A stretch of 22,494 nt of DNA from an uncultured Flavobacteriales bacterium (GTDB taxonomy: Bacteria > Bacteroidota > Bacteroidia > Flavobacteriales_D > Sanyastnellaceae): contig CALKUW010000017.1 in assembly GCA_937996585.1 (NCBI GenBank), forward strand, positions 1 through 22,494. The letters run 5' to 3'. Position numbers and translations under genes: made by a program. Of this stretch, positions 1 to 10,171 are shown piece by piece. The notes under the pieces are model-generated. The model was given only the letters and a program-made list of their open reading frames with translations, was not told the origin of the DNA and ran no database searches. Each line of letters begins with the position of its first letter. Position 1 is the first letter of the stretch.

Positions 1-73
1 GGCGGTGAGGGACTCGAACCCCCGACCCCCTCGGTGTAAACGAGGTGCTCTGAACCAGCTGAGCTAACCGCCC
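1..73 (-). tRNA. tRNA-Val (anticodon TAC), 3' end cut by window edge
   Basis: Read on the minus strand, this folds as a tRNA. The acceptor 5' strand GGGCGGT (73-67) is followed by TA and a GCTC D-stem. The anticodon stem is CCTCG/CGAGG with loop TTTACAC, giving anticodon TAC (Val). A T-arm with loop TTCGAGT follows. The 3' acceptor strand ACCGCC lacks its last base and the discriminator, which lie beyond position 1. The boundaries and anticodon are read directly from the sequence. Confidence 0.95.
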
Positions 74-84
74 CTTGGGAGGCG

Positions 85-92
85 CAAAAGTA
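85..92 (-). promoter_or_regulatory. Candidate -7 box (TACTTTTG) of tRNA-Val
   Basis: The minus strand reads TACTTTTG, a perfect match to the Bacteroidota -7 consensus TAnnTTTG. It lies 11 nt upstream of the mature tRNA 5' end, the same geometry as at tRNA-Phe. No convincing TTG -33 element was found at 19-21 bp upstream, so the call rests on the -7 box and its position. Confidence 0.5.
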
Positions 93-118
93 GGACATTC
101 AACAGCGAACTTGCATCC

Positions 119-943
119 GTGCAGCGAACGGAAGGCATATCTGATTGGGCCGCGTGGTGGTGGCAATGGATGCAGCTGCCGCATTCTCCGACCACATCTG
201 CGGTCAGTGCGGAGCTCATGGTATCGTGGGTGGCTTCCGGCGCTGGCAGGGCCAAGGAGGTGGCAGAGGTGGACCGGGCCATGTTCCGGGACGACAGGGT
301 GCTCGATTGGCAGGATTTCGGAGCGGGGTCGGATGCCCATGGTGTGCTGCGCAAACAAAGTTTGGGCACCTTGGCCCGATCGGCTTCGTCGGATGCGAGG
401 AAGGGGCGGTGGCTGATGGCGGTAACACGGAATGTCGAGCAGTCCTTGGGGAGGCCCGCACGCATCCTGGAATTGGGAACCTGCCTTGGTTCAGGTGCCG
501 ACTACCTCCTCACAGGTGGGGCTCCGGGAACGCGTTACACGGGGCTGGAGGGCAGCCGGGTACTCGCAGAAATCACGGAGTCCCGGCTTGAGCGCCACGC
601 CGGCAGGGGCTTGGAAATCGAAGTGATTCCCGGGCCGTTCAGTGAGACCTTGGCCCCACTGCTTACCCGGGCGCCCTCCCATGACGTGGTGTTCCTCGAC
701 GGATGCCATGAGGGCGCGGCACTGCAGGCCCAATGGGCGGCCATTCGGCCCGGCATGCCCCCCGGTGCGGTCGTCATCGTGGACGATATACGCTGGTCCC
801 GCGACATGCACGCAGCCTGGAGCGTCATGGCAGCAACGGAAGGCTGGACCGCATTGGACCTCTTCCGTATGGGGCTGCTCATGGCGGAGGCTGAATCCGC
901 CGTCCCGGGCGTGCACAGGTCGAGCTGGTCCCGGAGGGCCTGA
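119..943 (+). CDS. Class I SAM-dependent methyltransferase (Bacteroidota family)
   Basis: The 274-residue protein is likely cytosolic. It has the glycine-rich SAM motif ILELGTCLGSG (about 116-126), an acidic strand end TGLEG (141-145), an FLDG loop (192-195) and VIVDDIRWSRDM (219-230). The N-terminal part shows an HSP motif (22-24) and DFGAGS (66-71). Together these match a conserved Bacteroidota methyltransferase family whose members typically carry HSPF, DFGAGS, ELGTSLG and DDIxWSxxM. The substrate is unknown. The start is GTG at 119, chosen because it keeps the HSP region. The next in-frame ATG (170) would leave only a few residues before HSP and cannot be excluded. gpmI follows 46 bp downstream on the same strand, but no functional link is evident. 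Confidence 0.85.
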   Translation: MQRTEGISDWAAWWWQWMQLPHSPTTSAVSAELMVSWVASGAGRAKEVAEVDRAMFRDDRVLDWQDFGAGSDAHGVLRKQSLGTLARSASSDARKGRWLMAVTRNVEQSLGRPARILELGTCLGSGADYLLTGGAPGTRYTGLEGSRVLAEITESRLERHAGRGLEIEVIPGPFSETLAPLLTRAPSHDVVFLDGCHEGAALQAQWAAIRPGMPPGAVVIVDDIRWSRDMHAAWSVMAATEGWTALDLFRMGLLMAEAESAVPGVHRSSWSRRA

Positions 944-989
944 AGTCCAGGTGTCAAGTGCCCATTCCCAAGGGTACCTTCGCGGCGCA

Positions 990-2498
990 ATGAAGAAGAC
1001 GGCGCTCATCATCCTCGATGGATGGGGAATTGGTTCCCTGGATGGCAACAACGCAGTACATGTGGCAAAGACCCCGCACTTTGACGGTCTCATCGCCGCT
1101 CACCCCCATGCACGGCTGACCACGCATGGCGAGGTGGTGGGCCTTCCGGATGGACAGATGGGCAACAGCGAAGTGGGGCACCTGAACATCGGTGCGGGAC
1201 GCACGGTCTACCAGGACCTGCTGCGCATCGACCGGGCGGTGACGGATGGATCCATGGCTACGGAACCCACCCTGCTCGAGGCCCTCGGGAAGGCCTGTGA
1301 AGCCGGGCGTCGGCTGCATTTCATGGGGCTTGTGAGCAAGGGCGGCGTCCACAGCCAGCAGGCCCACCTCCATGCCCTGCTGCGCATTGCGGCGGATGCC
1401 GGGGTACCCGATGTGGTGGTGCACGCCTTCACCGACGGCCGCGATACGGCCCCACAGTTGGGCGCCGGCTACCTCGCGGAACTGCAGACGGTCTGTGAGG
1501 AGACCGGCGCCCGCATTGCCACCGTTTGCGGTCGGTATTGGGCCATGGACCGCGACCACAGGTGGGAGCGCATCGCCAAGGCCTACCACGCCATGACCGA
1601 GGGAAAGGCCGACCATTTCGACAGCGCCGTTGCCGTGATGGAAGCCGCCTACGCGGGCGGCACGACAGACGAATTCGTGGAACCCGCCACCGTGGGAGAG
1701 GAGGGCTGCATCCGTCCGGGTGATGTGGTCTTCTGTTTCAATTTCAGGACGGACCGCTGCCGTCAGATCACCACGGCCCTCACCCAGGAGGATTTCCCCG
1801 ACCATGACATGGCCACCCTCGACCTGCACTACTTGACCATGACCAACTACGACGACCGGTTCAAGGGCGTCGATGTCCTCTACGACAAGCCCAACCTCGA
1901 GATGACGCTGGGCGAGGCGGTGTCAGAGGCCGGCGGCACCCAGCTCCGCTTGGCCGAGACGGAGAAATACCCGCATGTGACCTTCTTCTTCAGCGGTGGA
2001 CGGGAAGCGGAGTTCCCGGGTGAGCGGCGCGTGGTGGTGCCGTCGCCCAAGGTGGCCACCTACGACCTGCAACCGGAAATGAGCGCCGCGGGCGTGGCGG
2101 ATGCCGCTATCGGGGCGATGGGGTCAGCGGAGGCGCCAGATTTCATCTGCCTGAATTTCGCCAACCCCGACATGGTGGGGCACACGGGTGTGTTCGAGGC
2201 TGTGGTGGCGGCCTGCGAGGCGACCGACGGTCAACTCGGTCGGGTCCTCGAGGCCGGGGCGGAGGCGGGCTACCGCTTCGTGGTCATCGCCGACCACGGC
2301 AATGCCGAACGCGCCCGCAATGCGGACGGCTCGCCGCACACGGCACACACCACCAATCTGGTACCCGTGGTCGTGGTGGAGCCCGGCGGTCGGGCGGTTC
2401 GCGACGGCATCCTCGCGGACGTCGCCCCAACCATTCTCGCCCTCATGGGCATCGACATTCCATCCCAGATGGGGGGCAGCCCCCTTATTGTGGACTGA
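990..2498 (+). CDS. gpmI: 2,3-bisphosphoglycerate-independent phosphoglycerate mutase
   Basis: This 502-residue cytosolic glycolytic/gluconeogenic enzyme interconverts 3- and 2-phosphoglycerate, using two metal ions and a phosphoserine intermediate. The metal-binding ILDGWGIG opens the protein (residues 8-15). MGNSEVGH carries the catalytic serine, Ser60. Other family blocks are VSKGGVHS, HAFTDGRDT, FNFRTDRCRQ, GHTGVFEA and the metal site IADHGNAE near the C-terminus. The length is typical of the family. The frame is open further upstream, but ATG 990 gives the canonical N-terminus, MKKTALIILDGWG, and upstream codons overlap the methyltransferase gene in another frame. A possible -7 box TACCTTCG (975-982) lies 7 nt before the start. 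No clear Shine-Dalgarno is present. It is convergent with the secreted-protein gene downstream, with 14 bp between the two stops. Confidence 0.97.
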   Translation: MKKTALIILDGWGIGSLDGNNAVHVAKTPHFDGLIAAHPHARLTTHGEVVGLPDGQMGNSEVGHLNIGAGRTVYQDLLRIDRAVTDGSMATEPTLLEALGKACEAGRRLHFMGLVSKGGVHSQQAHLHALLRIAADAGVPDVVVHAFTDGRDTAPQLGAGYLAELQTVCEETGARIATVCGRYWAMDRDHRWERIAKAYHAMTEGKADHFDSAVAVMEAAYAGGTTDEFVEPATVGEEGCIRPGDVVFCFNFRTDRCRQITTALTQEDFPDHDMATLDLHYLTMTNYDDRFKGVDVLYDKPNLEMTLGEAVSEAGGTQLRLAETEKYPHVTFFFSGGREAEFPGERRVVVPSPKVATYDLQPEMSAAGVADAAIGAMGSAEAPDFICLNFANPDMVGHTGVFEAVVAACEATDGQLGRVLEAGAEAGYRFVVIADHGNAERARNADGSPHTAHTTNLVPVVVVEPGGRAVRDGILADVAPTILALMGIDIPSQMGGSPLIVD

Positions 2499-2512
2499 CC
2501 AGTTGGAAGGAA

Positions 2513-4678
2513 TCAGGAGCGCTTGCGCAGGATCTCCAAGCTGCCACGGAAGGTCATGCCATCGTTGCGCTTGAAGACGTAGAAGTAAGTGCCGTCGGCA
2601 ACGCCGTCGGCCTCCCACGTCGAGTCGTAGTTCTCATCGAAGAAGACTTCCGTGCCCCACCGGTTGAACACCTGTAGGCTGCTGCCGGGGTAGCCCTCGA
2701 TGCCCTCGATGACGAAGCGGTCGTTCTCGCCGTCGTTGTTCGGGGTGAACACATTCGGGACAATGGTCTCGCAGGCCTCGGAAGTGACCTCCACGTTGAT
2801 GCTCGTGCCGCATTCATCCGTGATGACGACGGTCGTGGTCGTGTTGGCCCCGCCCACGTACATGCTTCCCGTTCCGTTGGTGAACGTCACCGTGGAATCG
2901 GTTTCGGCGTTGAGCACGGTGCCATCGAGCCCCGTGAAGGTGTAGAGGAGCGTTCCGCCATCGATGCCGAGTACACCCTGCTGATAAAGGCAGAAGGTCA
3001 CGTCATCGCTGACGATGGGGTCGTAGTTGGGCACCTGTACCGTCCACACCGCTTCAGCGGTCTGGCTGCAGGCATCCTCGGCATTGACCGTGTAGGTTTC
3101 ATCGGTGATCGGACTCACGGATGCACTGCCCCCATTCGAACTGTCGACGTTGCCTGACCAATCCCATTCCACCGTGCCACTTCCGGAGACGACGGCAGTG
3201 CCGAGGGACACCTGGTCTCCCGGACAATACGGGTCGTTCTCCTGCACGATTTCGACCTCCAACGGTGTGGGGTTGACCAGGTCCACCGGAATGATCAATG
3301 AGTCGCCGCACACATCGAAGACCGTCAGCGTGATCATCGTGGGATCCAGATCCGTGTAGTTGATTGCCGCGGTGGTATCGCCCGTGCTCCATATGTAGCT
3401 GAAGGGAGCATATCCCTGTATTACCTGCGCATTGATGTTCACCGGGGGACACAAGGCGACTTCGTCGGGAACATTGACCACGATGGCCTCGGGATCCTGG
3501 ATCACCAGTGTTGCGCCCACCAGGGTGGTGTCCCCGCACAGGTTGACGTACAGGTATTCCAGGGTGACCGTCTCGGCCCCTTCGGCGATGTTGTCGTTGA
3601 GTACTTCCAGCGGAATCTGCGCCTCGCTCTGTCCGACCTCCATGATGATGGCCGTGTCGATGGGGGCGAAATCGATGCCCTCCTCAGCCGTGCCGGAGAT
3701 GAACAGCTCAAGGGTGTCCTGGAAGGTGGTGACGGGCCGGATCACGGTGAAAGCGGCAGCATTGCAGCCTTCCACCACCACCGTATCCCCGAGGAACACC
3801 GGGGCATCTCCAATGCTGGCGGAGGCCTGGATGTTGGCTCCGTTGGATTCGAACGACCCCGCTTCGAGGATCACGATGGATTCCAGGGCGGTATCGGTGC
3901 CGTCGGCAATGGCGAGGCGGATGTGGTAGACCTCACCACAGATGACGGCACTTTTGGCCGTGAGTTTTACCGTGTAGCCGTCCTGACACAGCACGTTGTT
4001 GCCGGGGTTGTCGATGTAGAATTCGCTGTTCGTCTGGTCGTTGACCGAGCTGATCGTGATGGGCAGCTGGGGGTCCGATCCAGGGACCTCGGCGAGGTTG
4101 ACGGCCCCATTGGCGTACGGCCCTTCGATGCCGGGGCCGTCCAGGAAAAACCCGAAGATGTCGTTGTACTGCGAGTTCACCCACTCGAGGTACTCGTCTG
4201 AACCGAAGACGTAGTTGAACGAGATGGAGTCTCCCGTCGCCTCGAAGTCGAACTCGATGATGCACAGGTCATTGACGCTGCTCACCGAGAAGTTCTGGCC
4301 AATCAGTGGCGGAACGCTGTTGGCGATCTCGAGCAGGTCGGGATCGCCACTGACCTCCTGCCCGTCCTGTATCATGTCGTCGAAGCACCCGGAGTTCACG
4401 TTGGCCGGATTGTTCGCCACCTCGGAACTCAGGATGAGGCCCTCCTCGATGGGGAATTCCTCGATGTCGAAACCGGAGATGAATCCAATTTGGATGGGGC
4501 TGCCCGTGTATTGGATGTTCATCGCCTCGATGCCGGCGCCCAGCAGGATGTCGTTGACATACTGTTCCGGGGAGAGTCCGCTGTTCACTGTGACCTGCGC
4601 ATGAAGCACAGGGGCCAGGAGGAGGAGAAATGCGGTCTGCAGGGTCTTCAGCCGGAGGATGGAGGAGAAGGTGCGCAT
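2513..4678 (-). CDS. Secreted choice-anchored L domain protein with gliding-motility-type T9SS C-terminal domain
   Basis: The 721-residue protein has a predicted signal peptide (about residues 1-28, hydrophobic AFLLLLAPVL, ending HAQ). The N-terminal third matches the choice-anchored L family: an opening VNDILLGAGI region, then EEGLILSS and FNYVFGSDEYLEWVNSQYN. The middle looks like beta-sandwich repeats (Calx-beta-like EGIDFAP...EGAETVTLEY, then Ig/PKD-like segments). The last ~85 residues, from NVFTPNNDGENDRF to GSLEILRKRS, are the gliding-motility-associated sorting domain (CHU_C type) that sends proteins through T9SS to the cell surface. The start is ATG at 4678, giving a clean signal peptide; the frame extends to 4765 but that part runs into the divergent promoter region. 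CTATTTTG (4697-4690), 11 nt upstream, is a weak -7 candidate. The specific ligand is unknown. Confidence 0.9.
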   Translation of the reverse strand: MRTFSSILRLKTLQTAFLLLLAPVLHAQVTVNSGLSPEQYVNDILLGAGIEAMNIQYTGSPIQIGFISGFDIEEFPIEEGLILSSEVANNPANVNSGCFDDMIQDGQEVSGDPDLLEIANSVPPLIGQNFSVSSVNDLCIIEFDFEATGDSISFNYVFGSDEYLEWVNSQYNDIFGFFLDGPGIEGPYANGAVNLAEVPGSDPQLPITISSVNDQTNSEFYIDNPGNNVLCQDGYTVKLTAKSAVICGEVYHIRLAIADGTDTALESIVILEAGSFESNGANIQASASIGDAPVFLGDTVVVEGCNAAAFTVIRPVTTFQDTLELFISGTAEEGIDFAPIDTAIIMEVGQSEAQIPLEVLNDNIAEGAETVTLEYLYVNLCGDTTLVGATLVIQDPEAIVVNVPDEVALCPPVNINAQVIQGYAPFSYIWSTGDTTAAINYTDLDPTMITLTVFDVCGDSLIIPVDLVNPTPLEVEIVQENDPYCPGDQVSLGTAVVSGSGTVEWDWSGNVDSSNGGSASVSPITDETYTVNAEDACSQTAEAVWTVQVPNYDPIVSDDVTFCLYQQGVLGIDGGTLLYTFTGLDGTVLNAETDSTVTFTNGTGSMYVGGANTTTTVVITDECGTSINVEVTSEACETIVPNVFTPNNDGENDRFVIEGIEGYPGSSLQVFNRWGTEVFFDENYDSTWEADGVADGTYFYVFKRNDGMTFRGSLEILRKRS

Positions 4679-4763
4679 GTTATGTCGGGCAAAATAGCGA
4701 GGAACGGCGAAGGAGGCAGGGTTGACCTTCTGCTCGAGACCGGTCCGAATGTACCTTGTGGTC

Positions 4764-5462
4764 ATGTCCAGGTTGATTGAGGTACGGGATGTCTGGAAGA
4801 CCTATCAGGTGGGTCAGCAGCAGGTGCATGCCCTGCGCGGGCTGAGCCTGGCGGTGGACAAGGGGGAGTACACGGCATTGATGGGGCCTTCGGGATCTGG
4901 TAAATCAACGCTCATGAACATGCTCGGTTGCTTGGATACTCCGACCTCGGGCAGCTACCACCTCGCGGGTGAGGATGTCGGCGCACTCGACGATGACGCA
5001 CTCGCCGATATCCGGAACCGGCGAATCGGCTTCGTATTCCAGACCTTCAACCTCATGCCGCGCTACACGGCCTTGGAGAACGTGGCCTTGCCCATGGTCT
5101 ACGCCGGAATGGGCCGCACGGAGCGGTTCGATCGGGCCCGGGAGGTGTTGCAGCAGGTCGGACTGGGCGACCGCATGGACCACCGTCCCAACGAATTGTC
5201 TGGGGGACAACGACAGCGTGTGGCCGTGGCCCGCGCCCTGGTCAACCGACCGGATCTGCTGCTTGCGGATGAACCCACGGGCAATCTCGACACCAAGACT
5301 TCCATCGAAATCATGGCCCTGTTCGAGGAGATCCATGCCGCCGGCAACACGGTGCTCATCGTCACCCACGAGGAGGACATCGCCGCCCACGCGCGCAGGG
5401 TCGTCAGGTTGCGGGACGGCGTGGTGTCCAGCGACGAAATGCAAGGAGTGACGGTGGGCTGA
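4764..5462 (+). CDS. ABC transporter ATP-binding protein (MacB/LolD type)
   Basis: This 232-residue ATPase has Walker A GPSGSGKST (41-49), Q-loop VFQTFNL (91-97), signature LSGGQRQR (145-152), Walker B LLLADEP (165-171), D-loop and switch His202. FQTFNLMPRYTALENVALPM and the signature resemble MacB/LolD/FtsE-like ATPases that power cytoplasmic-membrane mechanotransmission systems. No FtsX/MacB permease lies next to it, so the partner must be encoded elsewhere and the substrate is unknown. ATG 4764 puts MSRLIEVRDVWKTY at the N-terminus, where family members usually begin. ATG 4749 and a start at 4722 are in frame but add residues unlike the family. The gene is divergent from the choice-anchored L gene and 72 bp upstream of asnS. 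Confidence 0.9.
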   Translation: MSRLIEVRDVWKTYQVGQQQVHALRGLSLAVDKGEYTALMGPSGSGKSTLMNMLGCLDTPTSGSYHLAGEDVGALDDDALADIRNRRIGFVFQTFNLMPRYTALENVALPMVYAGMGRTERFDRAREVLQQVGLGDRMDHRPNELSGGQRQRVAVARALVNRPDLLLADEPTGNLDTKTSIEIMALFEEIHAAGNTVLIVTHEEDIAAHARRVVRLRDGVVSSDEMQGVTVG

Positions 5463-5534
5463 ATCGCCGCATCTTTGCAGCTCCGCCGGAACGGCTCCGG
5501 ATGGGCTTTCGAACCGTTTTCAATCGAAGTCAGC

Positions 5535-6965
<1,431 letters not shown>

Positions 6966-7001
6966 ATACGGCAGGAAGCGCCGGCTGCGTTAAATTCCTG
7001 C

Positions 7002-8456
7002 ATGCTCAAGCAAAGCCTACAGCAAAAGCTCCAACAGAAGCTGAGTCCCCAGCAGATTCAGCTGATGAAACTGTTGCAGGTGCCCACACTCGAGCTGGAG
7101 GCGCGCATCAAGGAGGAGCTGGAGGCCAACCCCGCCCTTGAGGAGGGCCGTGAAGACGAGCACGAGCACGACAGCGCCGATGGGCTCGACGACGACCGCG
7201 GGGAAACCCGCGAGGACTTTGACTTCGATGCCTACCTCGACGATCCGACGCCCGGATACCGCTATGCGGTGAACAACCATGCGGAGCACGAGGACCGCGA
7301 GACCGCTTTCGGGGCCGGAGAGACGTTTGCCGAGCGCCTCACCGCCCAGATCGGGTTGCGCCCGGTCACCGACCGACAGCGCATGTTGGCGGCCTTCCTG
7401 ATCGGCAACCTGGATGAAGCGGGCTACCTGCGCCGTGACCTTTACGCGATCTCCTCGGACCTCGCCTTTGGACAGGGCATCGAGGTGGAGGAAGAAGAGC
7501 TGGAGGTGGTGCTGGAGCTCGTGCAGGAACTCGACCCCCCCGGGGTTGGCGCCCGCGACCTGAGGGAGTGCCTATTGCTCCAGGTGGACCGAAAGCTTGA
7601 CGCGACGACGGGGGAGGCGAACGAAGCCCTCGGACTCGCCCACCGCATCCTCGAGGAGCAGTTCGACGCCTTCACCAAGAAGCACTACGACAAGCTCACC
7701 GCCCGGTTGGAGGTCGGGGAGGATGCGTTGCGGGAGGCCATGGCGGAGATCACGCGGTTGAACCCGAAACCCGGCAATTCCGGGGCGGACAATGCCCGCC
7801 CGGTCCAGGCCGTGGTGCCGGACTTCCACATCTCGGTCGAAGGGGACGAGCTCCGCCTGCAGATCAACGGTCGGAACGCCCCGGAACTGAGGGTCAGCGG
7901 CGAATACCGCGAGATGATGGAGGGCTACGCTGCAGCCAAGTCGCCCGACCGGTCGCAGAAGGAGGCCATCACCTTCGTGAAGCGCAAGGTCGACGCGGCC
8001 AAGTGGTTCATCGATGCGATCAAGCAGCGCCAGAATACGCTGCGTGTCACCATGCAGGCCATCATGCAACTCCAAGAGGCGTATTTCCTGTCCGGGGACG
8101 AGACGGACCTGAAGCCCATGATCCTCAAGGACGTCGCCGAACGCATCAACATGGACATCAGTACCGTGTCGCGCGTGGCGAATTCCAAATACGTCCAGAC
8201 CCCCTACGGCACCTTCCTCCTCAAGACCCTGTTCAGCGAGTCCCTCTCCACGGAGAGCGGTGAGGAGGTCTCCACCCGAGAGGTCAAGAAGATCCTCGAG
8301 GAGGCGGTCGAGGCGGAGGAAAAGCGCAAGCCCCTGAGCGATGAGAAGCTCATGAAGGTCTTGCAGGAGAAAGGCTACAAGATTGCCCGCCGCACCGTGG
8401 CGAAATACCGCGAACAGCTGGGCATTCCGGTGGCCCGACTGCGCAAGGAGCTCTGA
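7002..8456 (+). CDS. rpoN: RNA polymerase sigma-54 factor
   Basis: This 484-residue alternative sigma factor directs RNA polymerase to -24/-12 promoters that need an AAA+ activator. The N-terminal activator-interacting region is glutamine- and leucine-rich (QSLQQKLQQKLSPQQIQLMK, residues 4-23). It is followed by an acidic stretch (about 50-80), then the core-binding domain. The DNA-binding domain has a helix-turn-helix (LKDVAERINMDISTVSRVAN) and the RpoN box ARRTVAKYRE (462-471). All regions are intact. ATG 7002 gives the canonical MLKQSLQQKL start. The gene lies 36 bp after asnS, and its TGA overlaps the next ATG by one base (TGATG), suggesting translational coupling with the PAP2-like gene. 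No enhancer-binding activator is encoded in the window. Confidence 0.97.
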   Translation: MLKQSLQQKLQQKLSPQQIQLMKLLQVPTLELEARIKEELEANPALEEGREDEHEHDSADGLDDDRGETREDFDFDAYLDDPTPGYRYAVNNHAEHEDRETAFGAGETFAERLTAQIGLRPVTDRQRMLAAFLIGNLDEAGYLRRDLYAISSDLAFGQGIEVEEEELEVVLELVQELDPPGVGARDLRECLLLQVDRKLDATTGEANEALGLAHRILEEQFDAFTKKHYDKLTARLEVGEDALREAMAEITRLNPKPGNSGADNARPVQAVVPDFHISVEGDELRLQINGRNAPELRVSGEYREMMEGYAAAKSPDRSQKEAITFVKRKVDAAKWFIDAIKQRQNTLRVTMQAIMQLQEAYFLSGDETDLKPMILKDVAERINMDISTVSRVANSKYVQTPYGTFLLKTLFSESLSTESGEEVSTREVKKILEEAVEAEEKRKPLSDEKLMKVLQEKGYKIARRTVAKYREQLGIPVARLRKEL

Positions 8457-9070
8457 TGCGCATCCCGGCCCTCATCCTGTCCTATGTCTTCCACCCGCTG
8501 TGGATGCCGTTCATCCTGCTGCTCGTCCTGTGGGGTGTGGACCCCTGGCTGCGCATGCAGCCGGCGATGATGCTCTACGTGGGGTCCATCCTGTTGATCA
8601 ATGCCATTGCCCCTGCCATTTCCCTGTACGTACTGCACAGGAGGGGTGCACTCAGCGACCTCGAAGTGTCACAAAGGAAGGAGCGTACGGTGCCCTTTCT
8701 GGTGGTGATGTTCTACCAGCTGCTCGGTTACTACGCGCTGACGCGGCCCGGGGTGTTCCTGCCTTCCGAGGTGCTCTCCCTCGTCGTGGCGATGATTGTT
8801 TCCCTCCTCGTTGCCATGCTCCTGACCCGTTGGATCAAGGTCAGCATGCACCTCCTGGCCCAGGGCGGAGCGCTGGGGGCACTCTGGTCATTCAATCTCC
8901 TGCACGACCTGGGAATGGAACAGCTGTTGCCCCTCGGGTTCCTGCTGGCCGGCCTCGTGGGTTGGTCGCGGATGAGGTTGGGTGTCCACACGCCGACAGA
9001 GTTGGCCCTCGGTTTCCTGACGGGATTCTCGGTGGTACGGGCCTACGTGGAGCTGGGCGGGTTCCACTGA
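8456..9070 (+). CDS. PAP2-superfamily-like integral membrane protein
   Basis: This 204-residue, strongly hydrophobic protein has about five or six membrane segments (roughly 5-28, 38-60, 80-97, 104-124, 134-150 and 158-170, plus the C-terminal helix). SRMRLGVHTPTE (171-182) resembles the C-terminal PAP2 motif SRxxxxxHxxxD, with Glu in place of Asp. KVSMH (128-132) sits where other PAP2-like proteins have a central motif. The first PAP2 motif (KxxxxxxRP) is not clear; the nearest match is RKERTVPF (74-81). It may be a lipid or polyprenyl phosphate phosphatase, or a degenerate relative. Its start overlaps the rpoN stop by one base. It is convergent with galE, with only 2 bp between the stops. 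Confidence 0.7.
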   Translation: MRIPALILSYVFHPLWMPFILLLVLWGVDPWLRMQPAMMLYVGSILLINAIAPAISLYVLHRRGALSDLEVSQRKERTVPFLVVMFYQLLGYYALTRPGVFLPSEVLSLVVAMIVSLLVAMLLTRWIKVSMHLLAQGGALGALWSFNLLHDLGMEQLLPLGFLLAGLVGWSRMRLGVHTPTELALGFLTGFSVVRAYVELGGFH

Positions 9071-9072
9071 GG

Positions 9073-10101
9073 TTACCCACCGAGCTTTTCCTGCCAGCGC
9101 CATGCGTCCGCCAGGCATTGCTGCAGGGAACGCTTCGTGGACCATCCAAGCACGTCGGCCGCCTTGGTCGCATCGGCGTAGATGGCGGTCACATCTCCGG
9201 CCCTGCGCGGCCCCATCCTGTGCGGCACGGGGCGGCCTGTGGCCTCCTCGAAGGCCTGCAACACTTGTTTCACGCTGCTGCCTTCTCCGGTACCCAGATT
9301 GAACACATCGAGGCTGCCGGGGTGCCGCTCCAACCACTGGAGGGCGGCGACGTGGGCTTCCGCCAGGTCCACCACATGCAGGTAATCCCGGATGCAGGTA
9401 CCGTCAGGGGTCGGGTAGTCATCGCCGTGCACCGTGAGTTCGCCGCGTATGCCCGCCACGCTTTGGGTCAGGAAGGGCACGAGGTTGGCCGGGGTGCCCA
9501 GCGGGAGTTCGCCTATTTCCGCGGAGGGATGGGCGCCGATGGGGTTGAAGTAGCGCAACAGGGCCACGCCGAGCTGCCCGTCGGCGGCAGCATGGCTGTA
9601 GCGCAAAAGCGATTCGCAGGCCTGCTTGGTGAAGCCATAGGGCGAAGCAGCCGGCTTCACGGGGGTGTTTTCATCCACGGGCAGAGCGGATGCTTCCCCG
9701 TATACGGTGCAGGAGGAACTGAAGACGAGGTGGGCGATGCCCCGCTCGCGGAGCATGTCCGTGAGCTGCGCGGTGGCCCCGATGTTGTTCGCGAAGTACT
9801 GCTCCGGATGCGCGACGCTCTCACCGACCGCCTTGTCTGCGGCAAAATGGATGACCCCGTGCACTGGCCGTTCGAAAACGGGCGCCATGGCCGCCGCATT
9901 CCCGCAGTCCACGGCGTGGAACTCCACGCGCCGTCCGAGGATCCGTTCCAGACCGTCCAAAACGGAGGCCTTGCTGTTGCGGAGGTCGTCGACGATGACG
10001 GGTTCATACCCGGCTTCAACGAGGGCCACGACCGTGTGGGAGCCGATGAAACCCGCGCCTCCTGTGACGATGATGCGTAGGGATTGCGCTGTTTCGGCCA
10101 T
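9073..10101 (-). CDS. galE: UDP-glucose 4-epimerase
   Basis: The 342-residue NAD-dependent short-chain dehydrogenase/reductase interconverts UDP-glucose and UDP-galactose. The Rossmann motif TGGAGFIGSH is at residues 13-22, followed by VDDL at the end of the second strand. The catalytic SSCTVYG and YGFTK (YxxxK) motifs are present. Further family blocks are RYFNPIGAHPS, GDDYPTPDGTCIRDYLHV and FNLGTG. The set and length are typical of bacterial GalE rather than other sugar epimerases. ATG 10101 was chosen over an upstream in-frame start at 10173, because the added part runs through the divergent promoter region and the hpt start. GATATTTG, a near-consensus -7 box, ends 4 nt before this ATG, so the mRNA may be leaderless. 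Confidence 0.95.
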   Translation of the reverse strand: MAETAQSLRIIVTGGAGFIGSHTVVALVEAGYEPVIVDDLRNSKASVLDGLERILGRRVEFHAVDCGNAAAMAPVFERPVHGVIHFAADKAVGESVAHPEQYFANNIGATAQLTDMLRERGIAHLVFSSSCTVYGEASALPVDENTPVKPAASPYGFTKQACESLLRYSHAAADGQLGVALLRYFNPIGAHPSAEIGELPLGTPANLVPFLTQSVAGIRGELTVHGDDYPTPDGTCIRDYLHVVDLAEAHVAALQWLERHPGSLDVFNLGTGEGSSVKQVLQAFEEATGRPVPHRMGPRRAGDVTAIYADATKAADVLGWSTKRSLQQCLADAWRWQEKLGG

Positions 10102-10105
10102 GCCG

Positions 10106-10113
10106 CAAATATC
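10106..10113 (-). promoter_or_regulatory. Candidate -7 box (GATATTTG) of galE
   Basis: The minus strand reads GATATTTG, which has five of the six fixed bases of TAnnTTTG. It is separated from the galE ATG by the 4 nt CGGC. The same spacing occurs at the DUF4301 gene and lpxD. No clear -33 TTG was found, so this is an inference from position and motif. Confidence 0.35.
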
Positions 10114-10171
10114 GGTAACCTTTCCGGGGCCATTCCCGTAAATGCGGAGCCGCAAAGTGCGGTACGGTTCC

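Noticed and set aside
642..989. N-terminal extension of gpmI by 116 codons
   Set aside because: It lies within the methyltransferase gene in another frame, and the mutase family starts at the MKKTALIILDGWG methionine (990).
8383..10080. A 565-codon plus-strand frame across the PAP2-like gene and galE
   Set aside because: It overlaps three well-supported genes in other frames or strand (rpoN, PAP2-like, galE) and its translation shows no family motif.
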